Position numbers and translations under genes: made by a program. The notes under the pieces were generated by a model. It saw only the letters and a list, made by a program, of their open reading frames with translations. It was not told the origin of the DNA and made no database searches. This document shows positions 1 to 10,738 of a stretch of 64,000 bases of DNA, one piece after another. The stretch is from Serratia bockelmannii. GTDB taxonomy: Bacteria; Pseudomonadota; Gammaproteobacteria; Enterobacterales; Enterobacteriaceae. The stretch covers positions 78,947 to 142,946 of the forward strand of contig NZ_VOUX01000007.1 in the NCBI RefSeq assembly GCF_008011855.1, written 5' to 3'. Every line of letters begins with the position of its first letter. Positions within the stretch are counted from its first letter, which is position 1.

Positions 1-2
1 CG

Positions 3-185
3 CCGCAGCTGTTCACCGGCGTAGAACGCTGGGTCGGTGTGGAGACCAAAGGGGAATACACCGTCGGCATGACGGTGGTGGACTATTTCCAGCAAACCGG
101 CAACGCGGCCAACGTGGAAGTGCTGACCAGCATCAACCGCGAGGGTTTTATCGATCTGCTGGCCGAGCGCCTGGCGCGTTATTGA
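3..185 (+). CDS. rihA: C-terminal end of a ribonucleoside hydrolase (RihA-like), cut by window edge
   Basis: Only the last 60 residues are present, read in frame from base 3 to TGA at 183-185. The stretch [19 protein letters not shown], followed by [17 protein letters not shown], matches the C-terminal part of inosine/uridine-preferring nucleoside hydrolases, which split ribonucleosides into ribose and base for salvage. The catalytic N-terminal aspartate cluster lies outside the window. In E. coli rihA lies a few genes away from ybeL and leuS, so the neighbourhood supports RihA over a paralogue, but the fragment alone cannot fix the subtype. Confidence 0.6.
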   Translation, partial: PQLFTGVERWVGVETKGEYTVGMTVVDYFQQTGNAANVEVLTSINREGFIDLLAERLARY

Positions 186-312
186 TCTCATCGGGGCGCG
201 CTCGCTCCCCTCCTTCAACTTTTTTGATTTAACTCAGCGAATTTTTGCGCTATCACTGTTGATGGCTTGCCTCTACCATGCGTTTACACCGACTGACATC
301 GTCACCGATTAA

Positions 313-1038
<726 letters not shown>

Positions 1039-1052
1039 ACGCCGGCCTTAGT

Positions 1053-1074
1053 GTTCCCCGCCCTGGCGGGGAAC
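1053..1074. terminator. Hairpin between convergent azoR and ybeL
   Basis: A perfect 9-bp inverted repeat (GTTCCCCGC / GCGGGGAAC) with a 4-base loop lies in the 40-bp gap between the two convergent stop codons. There is no clear U-run on either strand, so it may act as a transcript-end stabiliser as much as an intrinsic terminator. Confidence 0.5.
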
Positions 1075-1078
1075 GTTA

Positions 1079-1561
1079 TCAAGGCTCAAACGGCCGACGC
1101 TGGAACTGGTCGTGACCGCATTTCGGGCAAAGTGGCAGCACCTCCGGCGTGTAGAACGCCAGATGGTAGTGACACTGCTCGCACACCAGATTGCCCAACC
1201 CCACCACTTCACCGCTGTGGTAAACGCCGTGGTGGCTGACATCCTTGAACACCTCGCGCCACTCCAGCTGGGTTTTATCGGTGATATCCGCCAGTTCCTG
1301 CCACAGGCTCTCTTTGATCACCCGCATAAACACGCTGTCGGTAAACTCGTCCCGGCTTTCCTGATAGCTGCGAGCGAACTCTTCCAGATCGCGCCGCACC
1401 GCCTGCGTCACCTGCCGCACCTCGTCGCGGGTCAGATCTTCGGCCTCGTTCAACCGCCGCTCCGCGCTGGCCACCAGTTCGTCGATATCGCGTTCACCGT
1501 TTTTCAGGCGTTCGGTCAGTGATGCCACCAATTCGCGGTAATACTGAGCAACCTTGTTCAT
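1079..1561 (-). CDS. ybeL: YbeL-family zinc-ribbon protein (DUF1451)
   Basis: A 160-residue protein with a long charged, helical N-terminal two thirds and a C-terminal zinc ribbon: CEQC at about residues 128-131 and CPKC at about 145-148. This is the arrangement of the uncharacterised enterobacterial YbeL family. Function is unknown; the ribbon suggests nucleic-acid or protein binding. The start ATG at 1561 is preceded on the minus strand by a GAGGAGAG ribosome site. It is divergent from leuS, as in E. coli. Confidence 0.85.
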   Translation of the reverse strand: MNKVAQYYRELVASLTERLKNGERDIDELVASAERRLNEAEDLTRDEVRQVTQAVRRDLEEFARSYQESRDEFTDSVFMRVIKESLWQELADITDKTQLEWREVFKDVSHHGVYHSGEVVGLGNLVCEQCHYHLAFYTPEVLPLCPKCGHDQFQRRPFEP

Positions 1562-1737
1562 AGACTCTCCTCGATAAACGCTGCGCCGGGCTTGGCTGTA
1601 GGGATACCCCTAAGCTACTTGTTCTTATTTTAGCCGTAAATGACTGATGTCACTTGGCAAGACGCGGGATCCGCAGGTTGTGAGCCGCGTCATGGCGGCG
1701 TTTTTTTTAAATGCGCCGAGTCAGGCGCTTGGAGTTG

Positions 1738-1766
1738 TTGCCGAGAGGTCTTATCAGCTATGCTAT
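1738..1766 (+). promoter_or_regulatory. Probable sigma-70 promoter of the leuS operon
   Basis: TTGCCG at 1738-1743 and TGCTAT at 1761-1766 are separated by 17 bases, leaving a leader of about 75 bases before the leuS ATG. Called from the hexamers and position only. Confidence 0.45.
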
Positions 1767-1846
1767 GCGGATCTACGAATACTAAATGTTCATTGCGTTG
1801 CCTCTGACCGGGGCAACGGTTTACACCTACAGGACCACCGGCCGCC

Positions 1847-4429
1847 ATGCAAGAGCAATACCGTCCAGAAGACATAGAATCGAACGTACAGCTTCACTGG
1901 CAAGAGAAGCAGACTTTCAAAGTTACCGAAGACGACAGCAAGGAAAAGTACTACTGCCTATCCATGCTGCCTTACCCGTCCGGCCGACTGCACATGGGCC
2001 ACGTTCGTAACTACACTATCGGCGACGTGATCTCGCGCTATCAGCGCATGCTGGGTAAAAACGTACTGCAGCCGATCGGCTGGGATGCGTTCGGCCTGCC
2101 GGCGGAAGGTGCGGCGGTGAAAAACAACACCGCACCGGCCCCGTGGACCTACGACAACATCGAATACATGAAGAACCAGCTGAAACTGCTGGGCTTCGGC
2201 TACGACTGGGATCGCGAAATCGCTACCTGCCAGCCGGAATACTACCGCTGGGAACAGTGGTTCTTCACCAAGCTGTATGAAAAAGGCCTGGTCTACAAGA
2301 AGACCTCGGCGGTGAACTGGTGTCCGCACGATCTGACCGTGCTGGCCAACGAACAGGTTATCGACGGCTGCTGCTGGCGCTGCGACACCAAGGTCGAGCG
2401 TAAAGAGATCCCGCAGTGGTTCATCAAAATCACCGCTTACGCCGATCAGTTGCTGAACGATCTGGACACGCTGGAAAGCTGGCCGGAGCAGGTGAAAACC
2501 ATGCAGCGCAACTGGATTGGCCGCTCCGAAGGCGTGGAAATCACCTTCGACGTGGCGGACAGCGAAGAGAAGCTGACGGTTTACACCACCCGTCCCGACA
2601 CCTTCATGGGCGCCACCTACGTGGCGGTCGCCGCGGGCCACCCGCTGGCGCAACAGGGCGCGCGCAACAATCCGGCGCTGACCGACTTCATCGACGAATG
2701 CCGCAACACCAAAGTGGCCGAAGCCGAAATGGCGACGATGGAGAAGAAAGGCATGCCAACCGGCCTGTTCGTTGTCCACCCGCTGAGCGGCGAGAAGCTG
2801 CCGGTGTGGGTCGCCAACTTCGTGCTGATGGAATACGGCACCGGCGCCGTGATGGCGGTACCGGCGCACGACCAGCGCGACTGGGAATTCGCCACCAAAT
2901 ACGATTTGCCGATCAAACCGGTGATCCTGAACCTCGACGGCAGCCAACCTGACGTGAGCGCCGAAGCGATGACCGACAAAGGCGCGCTGTTCAACTCCGG
3001 CGAGTTTGACGGTCTGGACAACGAAGCCGGCTTTAACGCCATCGCCGACAAACTGGTCGCCAAGGGCGTGGGCCAGCGCAAGGTCAACTACCGTCTGCGC
3101 GACTGGGGCGTCTCCCGTCAGCGTTACTGGGGCGCGCCAATCCCGATGGTGACGCTGGAAGACGGCACCGTGATGCCGACGCCGGAAGATCAGCTGCCGG
3201 TGATCTTGCCGGAAGACGTGGTCATGGACGGCATCACCAGCCCGATCAAGGCCGACCCTGAGTGGGCGAAGACCACCGTTGACGGCCAGCCGGCGCTGCG
3301 TGAAACCGACACCTTCGACACCTTTATGGAGTCTTCCTGGTACTACGCGCGCTATACCTGCCCGCAGTACGACCAGGGCATGCTGGATCCGGCCGCCGCC
3401 AACTACTGGCTGCCGGTCGATCAATATATCGGCGGTATCGAACACGCCATCATGCACCTGATGTACTTCCGCTTCTTCCACAAGCTGATGCGCGATGCGG
3501 GCCTGGTGGATTCCGACGAGCCGGCCAAGCGCCTGCTGTGTCAGGGCATGGTGCTGGCCGACGCCTTCTACTACACTGGCAACAGCGGCGAGCGCGTCTG
3601 GGTATCTCCGGTTGACGCCACGGTCGAGCGCGACGACAAGGGCCGCATCATCAAGGCCACCGATCCGCAAGGCCGTGAACTGGTCTATGCTGGCATGAGC
3701 AAAATGTCGAAGTCGAAGAACAACGGCATCGACCCGCAGGAAATGGTGGAAAAATACGGCGCGGACACCGTGCGTCTGTTCATGATGTTCGCTTCACCGG
3801 CAGAAATGACGCTGGAGTGGCAGGAATCCGGCGTAGAAGGGGCTAACCGCTTCCTGAAACGCGTATGGAAACTGGCCTACGATCACGTGGCAAAAGGCGC
3901 GGTACAGCCGCTGGACGTGGCGGCGCTGAACGAAGATCAGAAAGCGCTGCGCCGCGATCTGCACAAAACCATCGCCAAGGTGACCGACGATATCGGCCGC
4001 CGTCAGACCTTCAACACCGCGATCGCCGCCGTGATGGAGCTGATGAACAAGCTGGCCCGCGCGCCGCAGGAGAGCGAGCAGGATCGCGCGCTGCTGCAGG
4101 AAGCGCTGCTGGCCGTGGTTCGCATGCTGTATCCGTTCACCCCGCACGTGTGCTTCACCCTGTGGCAGTCGCTGGGCGGCGAAGGCGACGTGGACACCGC
4201 GCCATGGCCGGTTGCCGACGAACAGGCGATGGTCGAGGACTCCAAGCTGGTGGTGGTGCAGGTGAACGGCAAGGTTCGCGCTAAAATCACCGTATCTGCC
4301 GATGCGACCGAAGAGCAAGTGCGCGCGCGCGCTGCCGAAGAGCATCTGGTGGCTAAATATCTGGACGGCGTCACGATTCGCAAAGTGATCTACGTTCCGG
4401 GCAAACTGCTTAACCTGGTTGTGGGTTAA
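1847..4429 (+). CDS. leuS: Leucyl-tRNA synthetase
   Basis: Class I aminoacyl-tRNA synthetase that charges tRNA-Leu in the cytosol. At 860 residues it has the size of E. coli LeuRS. The ATP-site HIGH motif appears as HMGH (residues 49-52) and KMSKS lies at 619-623. The central CP1 editing domain is intact, including the conserved [15 protein letters not shown] segment (about residues 247-261). Strong residue identity to the enterobacterial enzyme runs over the full length. It is first in a tight operon: the stop at 4429 is 14 bases before the lptE start, and the next genes overlap. Confidence 0.98.
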   Translation: MQEQYRPEDIESNVQLHWQEKQTFKVTEDDSKEKYYCLSMLPYPSGRLHMGHVRNYTIGDVISRYQRMLGKNVLQPIGWDAFGLPAEGAAVKNNTAPAPWTYDNIEYMKNQLKLLGFGYDWDREIATCQPEYYRWEQWFFTKLYEKGLVYKKTSAVNWCPHDLTVLANEQVIDGCCWRCDTKVERKEIPQWFIKITAYADQLLNDLDTLESWPEQVKTMQRNWIGRSEGVEITFDVADSEEKLTVYTTRPDTFMGATYVAVAAGHPLAQQGARNNPALTDFIDECRNTKVAEAEMATMEKKGMPTGLFVVHPLSGEKLPVWVANFVLMEYGTGAVMAVPAHDQRDWEFATKYDLPIKPVILNLDGSQPDVSAEAMTDKGALFNSGEFDGLDNEAGFNAIADKLVAKGVGQRKVNYRLRDWGVSRQRYWGAPIPMVTLEDGTVMPTPEDQLPVILPEDVVMDGITSPIKADPEWAKTTVDGQPALRETDTFDTFMESSWYYARYTCPQYDQGMLDPAAANYWLPVDQYIGGIEHAIMHLMYFRFFHKLMRDAGLVDSDEPAKRLLCQGMVLADAFYYTGNSGERVWVSPVDATVERDDKGRIIKATDPQGRELVYAGMSKMSKSKNNGIDPQEMVEKYGADTVRLFMMFASPAEMTLEWQESGVEGANRFLKRVWKLAYDHVAKGAVQPLDVAALNEDQKALRRDLHKTIAKVTDDIGRRQTFNTAIAAVMELMNKLARAPQESEQDRALLQEALLAVVRMLYPFTPHVCFTLWQSLGGEGDVDTAPWPVADEQAMVEDSKLVVVQVNGKVRAKITVSADATEEQVRARAAEEHLVAKYLDGVTIRKVIYVPGKLLNLVVG

Positions 4430-4443
4430 CACAAGGAGGAGTT

Positions 4444-5004
4444 GTGCGACAACGTATTCTGACGCTGTTGCTGGGGTTGGCGGTGCTGGTCACCGCCGGC
4501 TGCGGTTTTCACCTGCGTGGCACCACGCAGGTGCCTAATGAAATGAAAACGCTGATCCTGGACAGCGCCGACCCTTATGGTCCGTTGACGCGCGCGGTGC
4601 GTGAGCAGCTGCGTCTGAACGCCGTGACCATCGTCAGCGATCCGAAGCGTAAAGACGTGCCTTCCCTGCGCATCCTCGGCGCGACGGAAAGCCAGGATAC
4701 CGCCTCGATCTTCCAGGACGGTAAAACCGCCGAGTACCAGCTGGTGCTGACCGTGCAGGCGCAGGTGCTGCTCCCGGGCCACGACCTGTATCCGCTGTCG
4801 GTGAAAGTGTTCCGTTCGTTCTTCGACAACCCGCTGACCGCGCTGGCCAAAGACTCCGAGCAGGAGATCATTCGCCAGGAAATGCGTGAGCAGGCGGCGC
4901 AACAGCTGGTGCGCAAACTGCTGACCGTGCACGCGGCGGAAGAAGAAAACCGGCAGAAAGCCGCTGCCGTCGGCGAACGAGCGGCAAGCCAAACCGCACA
5001 ATGA
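4444..5004 (+). CDS. lptE: LPS-assembly lipoprotein LptE
   Basis: Outer-membrane lipoprotein that plugs the LptD barrel and helps insert lipopolysaccharide in the outer leaflet. The 186-residue precursor has a lipoprotein signal ending in the lipobox VTAGC (Cys about residue 20), then [11 protein letters not shown], the usual mature N-terminus. Translation starts at GTG 4444, which follows an ideal AAGGAGGAG ribosome site. The 3' end overlaps holA by four bases (ATGA), so the two are translationally coupled. The C-terminus is a charged Ala/Gln-rich tail. Confidence 0.95.
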   Translation: MRQRILTLLLGLAVLVTAGCGFHLRGTTQVPNEMKTLILDSADPYGPLTRAVREQLRLNAVTIVSDPKRKDVPSLRILGATESQDTASIFQDGKTAEYQLVLTVQAQVLLPGHDLYPLSVKVFRSFFDNPLTALAKDSEQEIIRQEMREQAAQQLVRKLLTVHAAEEENRQKAAAVGERAASQTAQ

Positions 5005-6035
5005 TCCGCATTTATCCGGAACAACTTGCCGCGCAGCTCCGAGAGGGGCTGCGCGCTTGTTATTTATTGAGCGGCAATGAACCGCTACTGCTGCAGGAAA
5101 GCCAGGATCTGCTCCGGCAGGCTGCGCAACAGCAGCAGTTCAGCGAGCACTACAGCATTTCCCTCGACGCCCATACCGACTGGGACGCCATCTTCGGCAT
5201 CTGCCAGGCGATGAGCCTGTTCGCCAGCCGCCAGACGCTGCTGCTGATCTTCCCGGAAAACGGCCCGACGGTGCCGATCGGCGAACAGCTGACCAAGCTT
5301 GCCACGCTGCTGCACGAGGATATTCTGCTGATCCTGCGCGGCCCGCGCCTCACCAAAGCGCAGGAAAACAGCGCCTGGTTCAAGGCGCTCAGCCCGCACG
5401 GCGCCCTCGTCAGTTGCCAGACGCCGGAACAGGCACAGCTGCCGCGCTGGGTCGCCACGCGCGCCAAGGCGATGAAGCTGGAATTGGACGACGTCGCCAA
5501 TCAGCTGTTGTGCTACTGCTACGAAGGCAACCTGCTGGCGCTGTCGCAGGCGCTGGAGCGGCTGTCGCTGCTGCACCCGGACGGCAAACTCACGCTGCCG
5601 CGCGTCGAACAGGCGGTGAACGACGCCGCCCACTTCACGCCGTTCCACTGGCTGGATGCCCTGCTGGCCGGCAAAAGCAAGCGCGCCTGGCATATCTTGC
5701 AGCAGCTGCAGCAAGAGGACGTGGAGCCGGTGATCCTGCTGCGCACCTTACAGCGCGAACTGCTGCTGTTGCTGACGCTGCAGCGCCGCATGGCGTCCGC
5801 GCCGCTGCGCACGCTGTTCGATCAGCACAAGGTTTGGCAGAACCGCCGCCCGCTGGTGACCCAGGCGCTGCAACGCCTGTCCGGTCCCCAGCTGCAGCAA
5901 GCGGTACAGCTGCTGACGCAAATCGAGCTGACCCTCAAGCAGGACTATGGCCAGTCGGTCTGGCCGGAACTGGAAACCCTGTCGATGCTGCTGTGCGGCA
6001 AACCCCTGGCCACGAGTTTTACCGATGCCCACTAA
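5001..6035 (+). CDS. holA: DNA polymerase III delta subunit
   Basis: Clamp-loader delta subunit, which opens the beta sliding clamp during DNA replication. The 344-residue length and the N-terminus [20 protein letters not shown] with the following [10 protein letters not shown] match enterobacterial HolA. The protein is leucine- and glutamine-rich as expected for its helical collar domain. Start ATG 5001 overlaps the lptE stop (ATGA). The 3' end overlaps the nadD start by 11 bases. Confidence 0.95.
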   Translation: MIRIYPEQLAAQLREGLRACYLLSGNEPLLLQESQDLLRQAAQQQQFSEHYSISLDAHTDWDAIFGICQAMSLFASRQTLLLIFPENGPTVPIGEQLTKLATLLHEDILLILRGPRLTKAQENSAWFKALSPHGALVSCQTPEQAQLPRWVATRAKAMKLELDDVANQLLCYCYEGNLLALSQALERLSLLHPDGKLTLPRVEQAVNDAAHFTPFHWLDALLAGKSKRAWHILQQLQQEDVEPVILLRTLQRELLLLLTLQRRMASAPLRTLFDQHKVWQNRRPLVTQALQRLSGPQLQQAVQLLTQIELTLKQDYGQSVWPELETLSMLLCGKPLATSFTDAH

Positions 6036-6687
6036 TCCGGAACACCCCACCGTTTTGCACGCGCTGTTCGGCGGCACCTTTGATCCGATCCACTATGGCC
6101 ACCTGCGGCCGGTGGAGGCGTTGGCCGCCGAAGTGGGCCTGAATCGCGTCACGCTGCTGCCTAACCACGTGCCGCCGCACCGCCCGCAGCCGGAGGCCAA
6201 TGCGCAGCAACGCCTGAAGATGGTCGAGCTGGCGATCGCCGGCAACCCGCTGTTTGCGGTCGACGATCGCGAACTGCACCGCACCACCCCCTCCTACACC
6301 ATCGAGACGTTGGAAACGATTCGTAAAGAGCGTGGCGCCGCCCAGCCACTGGCGTTTATTATTGGCCAGGACTCGCTGCTGACATTGCATAAATGGCATC
6401 GCTGGCAGGCGCTGTTGGACGTCTGCCACCTGCTGGTGCTGGCGCGCCCGGGCTATAACGATCGCATGGACACACCGGAACTGCAGCAGTGGCTGGAACG
6501 TCATCGCACCGCCGATCCGGCGCTGCTCAGCCGCCGCCCGCACGGCCATATCTATCTGGCCGATACGCCAGAGCTGGAAATTTCCGCCACCGAGATCCGC
6601 CAGCGCCGCCATCAGGGCCTCAACTGCGACGACCTGCTGCCGCGCCCGGTGCAGCGCTATATCGAGTTGCAGGGTTTATATCGCTAG
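6025..6687 (+). CDS. nadD: Nicotinate-nucleotide adenylyltransferase
   Basis: Adenylates nicotinate mononucleotide to deamido-NAD in NAD synthesis. The nucleotidyltransferase signature [11 protein letters not shown] lies near the N-terminus, and the C-terminal [10 protein letters not shown] motif is present. The open frame extends 26 codons upstream into holA, but ATG 6025 gives 220 residues (the family size) with the GGTFDP motif in its usual place, so it is preferred. E. coli has cobC after nadD; here no cobC is found and rsfS follows after 194 bases. Confidence 0.95.
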   Translation: MPTNPEHPTVLHALFGGTFDPIHYGHLRPVEALAAEVGLNRVTLLPNHVPPHRPQPEANAQQRLKMVELAIAGNPLFAVDDRELHRTTPSYTIETLETIRKERGAAQPLAFIIGQDSLLTLHKWHRWQALLDVCHLLVLARPGYNDRMDTPELQQWLERHRTADPALLSRRPHGHIYLADTPELEISATEIRQRRHQGLNCDDLLPRPVQRYIELQGLYR

Positions 6688-6698
6688 CGAAAGGTGCG

Positions 6699-6707
6699 TG
6701 ATATACT
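6699..6707 (+). promoter_or_regulatory. Extended -10 promoter for the rsfS-rlmH-mrdAB-rlpA cluster
   Basis: TGATATACT fits an extended -10 element (TGn-TATACT). No good -35 hexamer is visible, as is normal for this class. It starts right after the nadD stop and would give a leader of about 170 bases before rsfS. Confidence 0.45.
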
Positions 6708-6728
6708 GCGCCGCTATTTTTCAGGTAT

Positions 6729-6790
6729 CCGCTGAAAACCCCGGAAACCTTAGCTGGCCGGGCAGTCACCAGTTAGCTGGCTTTCAGCGG
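6729..6790 (+). other. Structured leader before rsfS
   Basis: A perfect 9-bp inverted repeat, CCGCTGAAA (6729-6737) and TTTCAGCGG (6782-6790), encloses CCCGG/CCGGG that can pair inside it. It lies where E. coli has cobC, between nadD and rsfS. No U-run follows, so it is not an obvious terminator. Role unknown. Confidence 0.4.
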
Positions 6791-6881
6791 CAGCCTGCCG
6801 AAACCATTATCCGGTTACGCCGCAGCGTGCGCATGTTGCCCGCTGCAGTCGACTGAACAGAACACACCCGAGGGGGAACCT

Positions 6882-7199
6882 TTGCAAGGTAAAGCGCTCC
6901 AAGATTTCGTCATCGATAAAATCGATGACCTGAAAGGCCAAGACATTATCGCTCTGGACGTACAGGGCAAATCCAGCATCACCGATTGCATGATCATCTG
7001 CACCGGCACGTCGACTCGCCACGTGATGTCGATCGCCAACCACGTGGTACAGGAATCCCGCGCCGTGGGCATGGAGCTGTTTGGCATGAAAGGCCAGGAA
7101 GCCTCCGACTGGATCGTGGTCGATCTGGGCGAAGTGATCGTGCACGTGATGCAGGAAGAGAGCCGTCGCCTGTACGAGCTGGAAAAACTCTGGAGCTAA
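6882..7199 (+). CDS. rsfS: Ribosomal silencing factor RsfS
   Basis: Binds ribosomal protein uL14 on the 50S subunit and blocks 30S joining in starved cells. The 105-residue product is almost identical in its first 40 residues to E. coli RsfS ([20 protein letters not shown]). The start codon is TTG at 6882; an unusual start but the same as in E. coli, and backed by AGGGGGAA eight bases upstream. It is followed after 3 bases by rlmH. Confidence 0.96.
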   Translation: MQGKALQDFVIDKIDDLKGQDIIALDVQGKSSITDCMIICTGTSTRHVMSIANHVVQESRAVGMELFGMKGQEASDWIVVDLGEVIVHVMQEESRRLYELEKLWS

Positions 7200-7202
7200 G
7201 CG

Positions 7203-7673
7203 GTGAAACTGCAATTGGTGGCGGTCGGCACCAAAATGCCAGACTGGGTGCAAACCGGCTTTATGGATTACCTGCACCGCTTTCCCAAAGATATGCCGTT
7301 TGAGCTGACCGAGATCCCGGCGGGCAAACGCGGCAAAAACGCCGACATCAAACGCATTCTGGACAAGGAAGGCGAACAGATGCTGGCGGCGGTGGGCAAA
7401 GGCAACCGCATCGTTACGCTGGATATCCCAGGCACGCCGTGGGAAACGCCGCAGCTGGCGCAGCAGCTTGAGCGCTGGAAGCAGGATGGCCGCAACGTCA
7501 GCTTGCTGATCGGCGGCCCGGAAGGGCTGGCGCCCGCCTGCAAAGCCGCTGCCGAGCAGAGCTGGTCGCTTTCTCCGTTGACGCTGCCGCATCCTTTGGT
7601 GCGCGTCCTGGTGGCCGAAAGCCTCTACCGCGCCTGGAGTATTACAACAAATCATCCTTACCACCGGGAATAG
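7203..7673 (+). CDS. rlmH: 23S rRNA pseudouridine-1915 N3-methyltransferase
   Basis: SPOUT-class enzyme that methylates pseudouridine 1915 in helix 69 of 23S rRNA. The 156-residue length, N-terminus [20 protein letters not shown], the SAM-site knot segment [11 protein letters not shown] and the C-terminal LYRAWSI motif are all typical. Translation starts at GTG 7203, directly after rsfS. Confidence 0.96.
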   Translation: MKLQLVAVGTKMPDWVQTGFMDYLHRFPKDMPFELTEIPAGKRGKNADIKRILDKEGEQMLAAVGKGNRIVTLDIPGTPWETPQLAQQLERWKQDGRNVSLLIGGPEGLAPACKAAAEQSWSLSPLTLPHPLVRVLVAESLYRAWSITTNHPYHRE

Positions 7674-7711
7674 CCGGTGGTGACCGTGACAGAGTGAAAT
7701 AAAGCAGCGGG

Positions 7712-9607
7712 ATGAAAATAGAACGTAACCCTTTTCGCGACTATACGGCTGAATCCGCCCTGTTTGTACGCCGCGCCCTGGTGGCGTTCCTGGTCATCCT
7801 GGTGCTGTCCGGCATCCTGATCGCCAACCTGTATAATCTGCAAGTGGTCCGCGTCGAGGATTACCGCACCCGCTCCAACGAAAACCGCATCAAGCTGGTG
7901 CCCATCGCGCCCAGCCGCGGCATTATCTACGATCGCAACGGCACCCCGCTGGCACTCAACCGCACCATTTATCAGCTGGAGCTGATGCCGGAGAAGGTTG
8001 ACGATCTCAAAGCCACGCTGCAGGCGCTGCGCACGGTGGTCGATCTGACCGACGACGACATCACCAATTTCGAAAAAGAGCGCAAGCGTTCGCGTCGTTT
8101 CGTCTCCATTCCGGTGAAAACCGCGCTAACCGAGGTGCAGGTCGCCCGCTTTGCGGTCAATCAGTTCCGCTTCCCCGGCGTGGAAGTAAAAGGCTACCAG
8201 CGCCGCTACTACCCCTATGGTTCCGCCCTCACCCACGTCACCGGCTATGTGTCGAAGATCAACGACCGCGACGTCGAACGCCTGGATAAAGACGGCAAGC
8301 TGGCCAACTACGCCGCCACCCACGATATCGGCAAGCTGGGTATCGAACGCTATTACGAAGACACGCTGCACGGCAAAACCGGCTATGAAGAGGTCGAGGT
8401 CAACAACCGTGGCCGGGTGATCCGCCAATTGCACGAACAGCCGCCTTCCGCCGGTCAGGACGTTTACCTGACGCTCGATCTTGATTTGCAGCGCTATATC
8501 GAGCAGCTGCTGGTCGGCAGCCGCGCCGCGGTGGTGGTGAGCGATCCACGCACCGGCGCCATCCTGGCGATGGTGTCCAACCCGAGTTACGATCCAAACC
8601 TGTTCGTCGACGGCATTTCCAGCAAGGACTACCAGGGGCTGTTGAACGATCCGAATCGCCCGCTGATCAACCGCGCCACGCAAGGGGTCTATCCGCCTGC
8701 ATCAACGGTGAAGCCTTACATCGCGGTGTCGGCGCTGAGCGCCGGAGTGATCACCAAAAACACCGTGGTGTTCGATCCCGGTTGGTGGCAACTGCCCGGC
8801 TCGGAAAAACGCTTCCGCGACTGGAAAAAATGGGGCCACGGCCGCCTGAACGTCACCAAGGCGCTGGAAGAGTCCGCAGATACCTATTTCTATCAGGTCG
8901 CCTATGACATGGGGATCGATCGGCTGTCGACCTGGCTGACCAAATTCGGTTACGGCCAGTACACCGGCATCGATCTGTCCGAAGAACGATCCGGCCTAAT
9001 GCCGACGCGCGAGTGGAAGCTGAAACGCTATAAAAAGCCGTGGTATCAGGGCGACACCATTCCGGTGGGTATCGGCCAGGGTTACTGGACCGCCACGCCG
9101 ATCCAGATGGCCAAAGCGCTGAACACCCTGATCAACGACGGCACCGTCAAAACGCCGCACCTGCTGCAGAGTACCCGCGTCAACGGCGCGCTGGTGCCGT
9201 TCAAACAGGAAGAGAGCACGCAGATCGGCGATATTCACTCCGGCTTCTGGGAAATCGCCAAAGACGGCATGTATGGTGTGGCCAACCGTCCGAACGGGAC
9301 GGCGCGCAAATACTTTGCGGACGCACCTTATAAAGCCGCGGCGAAATCGGGTACCGCACAGGTATTCGGCTATGAAACCTACAACGCCCACAAACTGGCG
9401 GAGCACCTGCGCGATCACAAACTGATGACCGCCTTCGCACCGTTCAACAATCCGACGGTGTCGGTCGCCATCATTCTGGAAAACGGCGGCTCCGGTCCGG
9501 CGGTGGGAACCATCACCCGCCAGATCCTCGACCACATTCTGCTGGGCGACAACAATACGCAATTGCCAAGCGAGGCCCCGCTGCCGCCTGGCGTAGAAGG
9601 TGACTAA
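7712..9607 (+). CDS. mrdA: Penicillin-binding protein 2 (peptidoglycan transpeptidase)
   Basis: Class B PBP that cross-links peptidoglycan in the elongasome and sets rod shape. It is an inner-membrane protein with one N-terminal transmembrane segment (about residues 20-45) and a periplasmic body. Active-site motifs are STVK (nucleophile Ser331), SAD and KSGT. Length 631 residues. The next gene, mrdB (RodA), is its partner glycosyltransferase and follows after 8 bases, the standard pairing. Confidence 0.97.
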   Translation: MKIERNPFRDYTAESALFVRRALVAFLVILVLSGILIANLYNLQVVRVEDYRTRSNENRIKLVPIAPSRGIIYDRNGTPLALNRTIYQLELMPEKVDDLKATLQALRTVVDLTDDDITNFEKERKRSRRFVSIPVKTALTEVQVARFAVNQFRFPGVEVKGYQRRYYPYGSALTHVTGYVSKINDRDVERLDKDGKLANYAATHDIGKLGIERYYEDTLHGKTGYEEVEVNNRGRVIRQLHEQPPSAGQDVYLTLDLDLQRYIEQLLVGSRAAVVVSDPRTGAILAMVSNPSYDPNLFVDGISSKDYQGLLNDPNRPLINRATQGVYPPASTVKPYIAVSALSAGVITKNTVVFDPGWWQLPGSEKRFRDWKKWGHGRLNVTKALEESADTYFYQVAYDMGIDRLSTWLTKFGYGQYTGIDLSEERSGLMPTREWKLKRYKKPWYQGDTIPVGIGQGYWTATPIQMAKALNTLINDGTVKTPHLLQSTRVNGALVPFKQEESTQIGDIHSGFWEIAKDGMYGVANRPNGTARKYFADAPYKAAAKSGTAQVFGYETYNAHKLAEHLRDHKLMTAFAPFNNPTVSVAIILENGGSGPAVGTITRQILDHILLGDNNTQLPSEAPLPPGVEGD

Positions 9608-9615
9608 GGTAGAAC

Positions 9616-10728
9616 ATGACTGAAAGCCAACAAAAAGGCTCGATCTGGACCAAAATCCACATCGACCCGACGTTCCTGCTGCTGATCCTGGCCCTGTTGG
9701 TCTACAGCGCCTTCGTGATGTGGAGCGCCAGCGGCCAGGACATCGGCATGATGGAGCGCAAGATCGGGCAGATCGTCATGGGGCTGATCGTGATGGCCGT
9801 CATGGCGCAAATCCCGCCGCGCGTGTACGAAAGCTGGGCGCCCTATCTGTATATTTTCTGCGTAATTTTGCTGATCCTGGTGGACGCCTTCGGCCAGATA
9901 AGTAAAGGCGCGCAGCGCTGGCTGGATCTCGGCGTAGTGCGCTTCCAGCCGTCGGAAATCGCCAAGATCGCCGTGCCGCTGATGGTGGCGCGCTTTATGA
10001 ACCGCGATGTCTGCCCGCCTTCGCTGAAAAACACCGCCATCGCGCTGGTGCTGATCTTCCTGCCAACGCTGCTGGTGGCCGCGCAGCCAGATCTGGGCAC
10101 CTCGATCCTGATCGCCGCCTCCGGCCTGTTCGTGCTGTTCCTGTCGGGCATGAGCTGGAAATTGATCGCCGTCGCCGCCGTCGCACTGGCGGCCTTTATC
10201 CCGGTGCTGTGGTTCTTCCTGATGCACGGCTATCAGCGCGACCGCGTCATGATGCTGCTCGATCCGGAGAGCGACCCACTCGGCGCCGGCTATCACATCA
10301 TTCAATCCAAGATAGCCATCGGCTCCGGCGGCCTGTCCGGCAAGGGCTGGCTGCACGGCACCCAGTCGCAGCTGGAGTTTCTGCCGGAGCGCCATACCGA
10401 CTTTATCTTCGCCGTGTTGGCCGAAGAGCTGGGGCTGATCGGGGTATTGGTGCTGCTGGCACTCTACCTGCTGGTGATCATTCGCGGGCTGATGATCGCC
10501 GCCAAGGCGCAAACCACCTTTGGCCGCGTGATGGTCGGCGGCTTGATGCTGATTTTGTTCGTTTATGTCTTTGTTAACATCGGTATGGTCAGTGGCATTT
10601 TGCCGGTAGTTGGCGTACCTTTGCCTCTGGTCAGTTACGGGGGTTCGGCGCTGATAGTATTGATGGCCGGTTTCGGCATCATCATGTCGATCCACACGCA
10701 TCGGAAAATGCTGTCTAAAAGTTTATAA
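9616..10728 (+). CDS. mrdB: Rod shape-determining glycosyltransferase RodA
   Basis: SEDS-family peptidoglycan polymerase, an integral inner-membrane protein of about ten segments, working with PBP2 and MreBCD. The 370-residue protein has the family segments [26 protein letters not shown] and [15 protein letters not shown] 9616 is the only start that keeps the short N-terminal cytosolic tail typical of RodA. Confidence 0.97.
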   Translation: MTESQQKGSIWTKIHIDPTFLLLILALLVYSAFVMWSASGQDIGMMERKIGQIVMGLIVMAVMAQIPPRVYESWAPYLYIFCVILLILVDAFGQISKGAQRWLDLGVVRFQPSEIAKIAVPLMVARFMNRDVCPPSLKNTAIALVLIFLPTLLVAAQPDLGTSILIAASGLFVLFLSGMSWKLIAVAAVALAAFIPVLWFFLMHGYQRDRVMMLLDPESDPLGAGYHIIQSKIAIGSGGLSGKGWLHGTQSQLEFLPERHTDFIFAVLAEELGLIGVLVLLALYLLVIIRGLMIAAKAQTTFGRVMVGGLMLILFVYVFVNIGMVSGILPVVGVPLPLVSYGGSALIVLMAGFGIIMSIHTHRKMLSKSL

Positions 10729-10738
10729 GAGGTGAGTA

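Noticed and set aside
1958..3670. 570-codon open frame antisense to leuS
   Set aside because: It runs fully opposite a certain gene; the high G+C third positions of leuS keep this frame open. No domain and no ribosome site.
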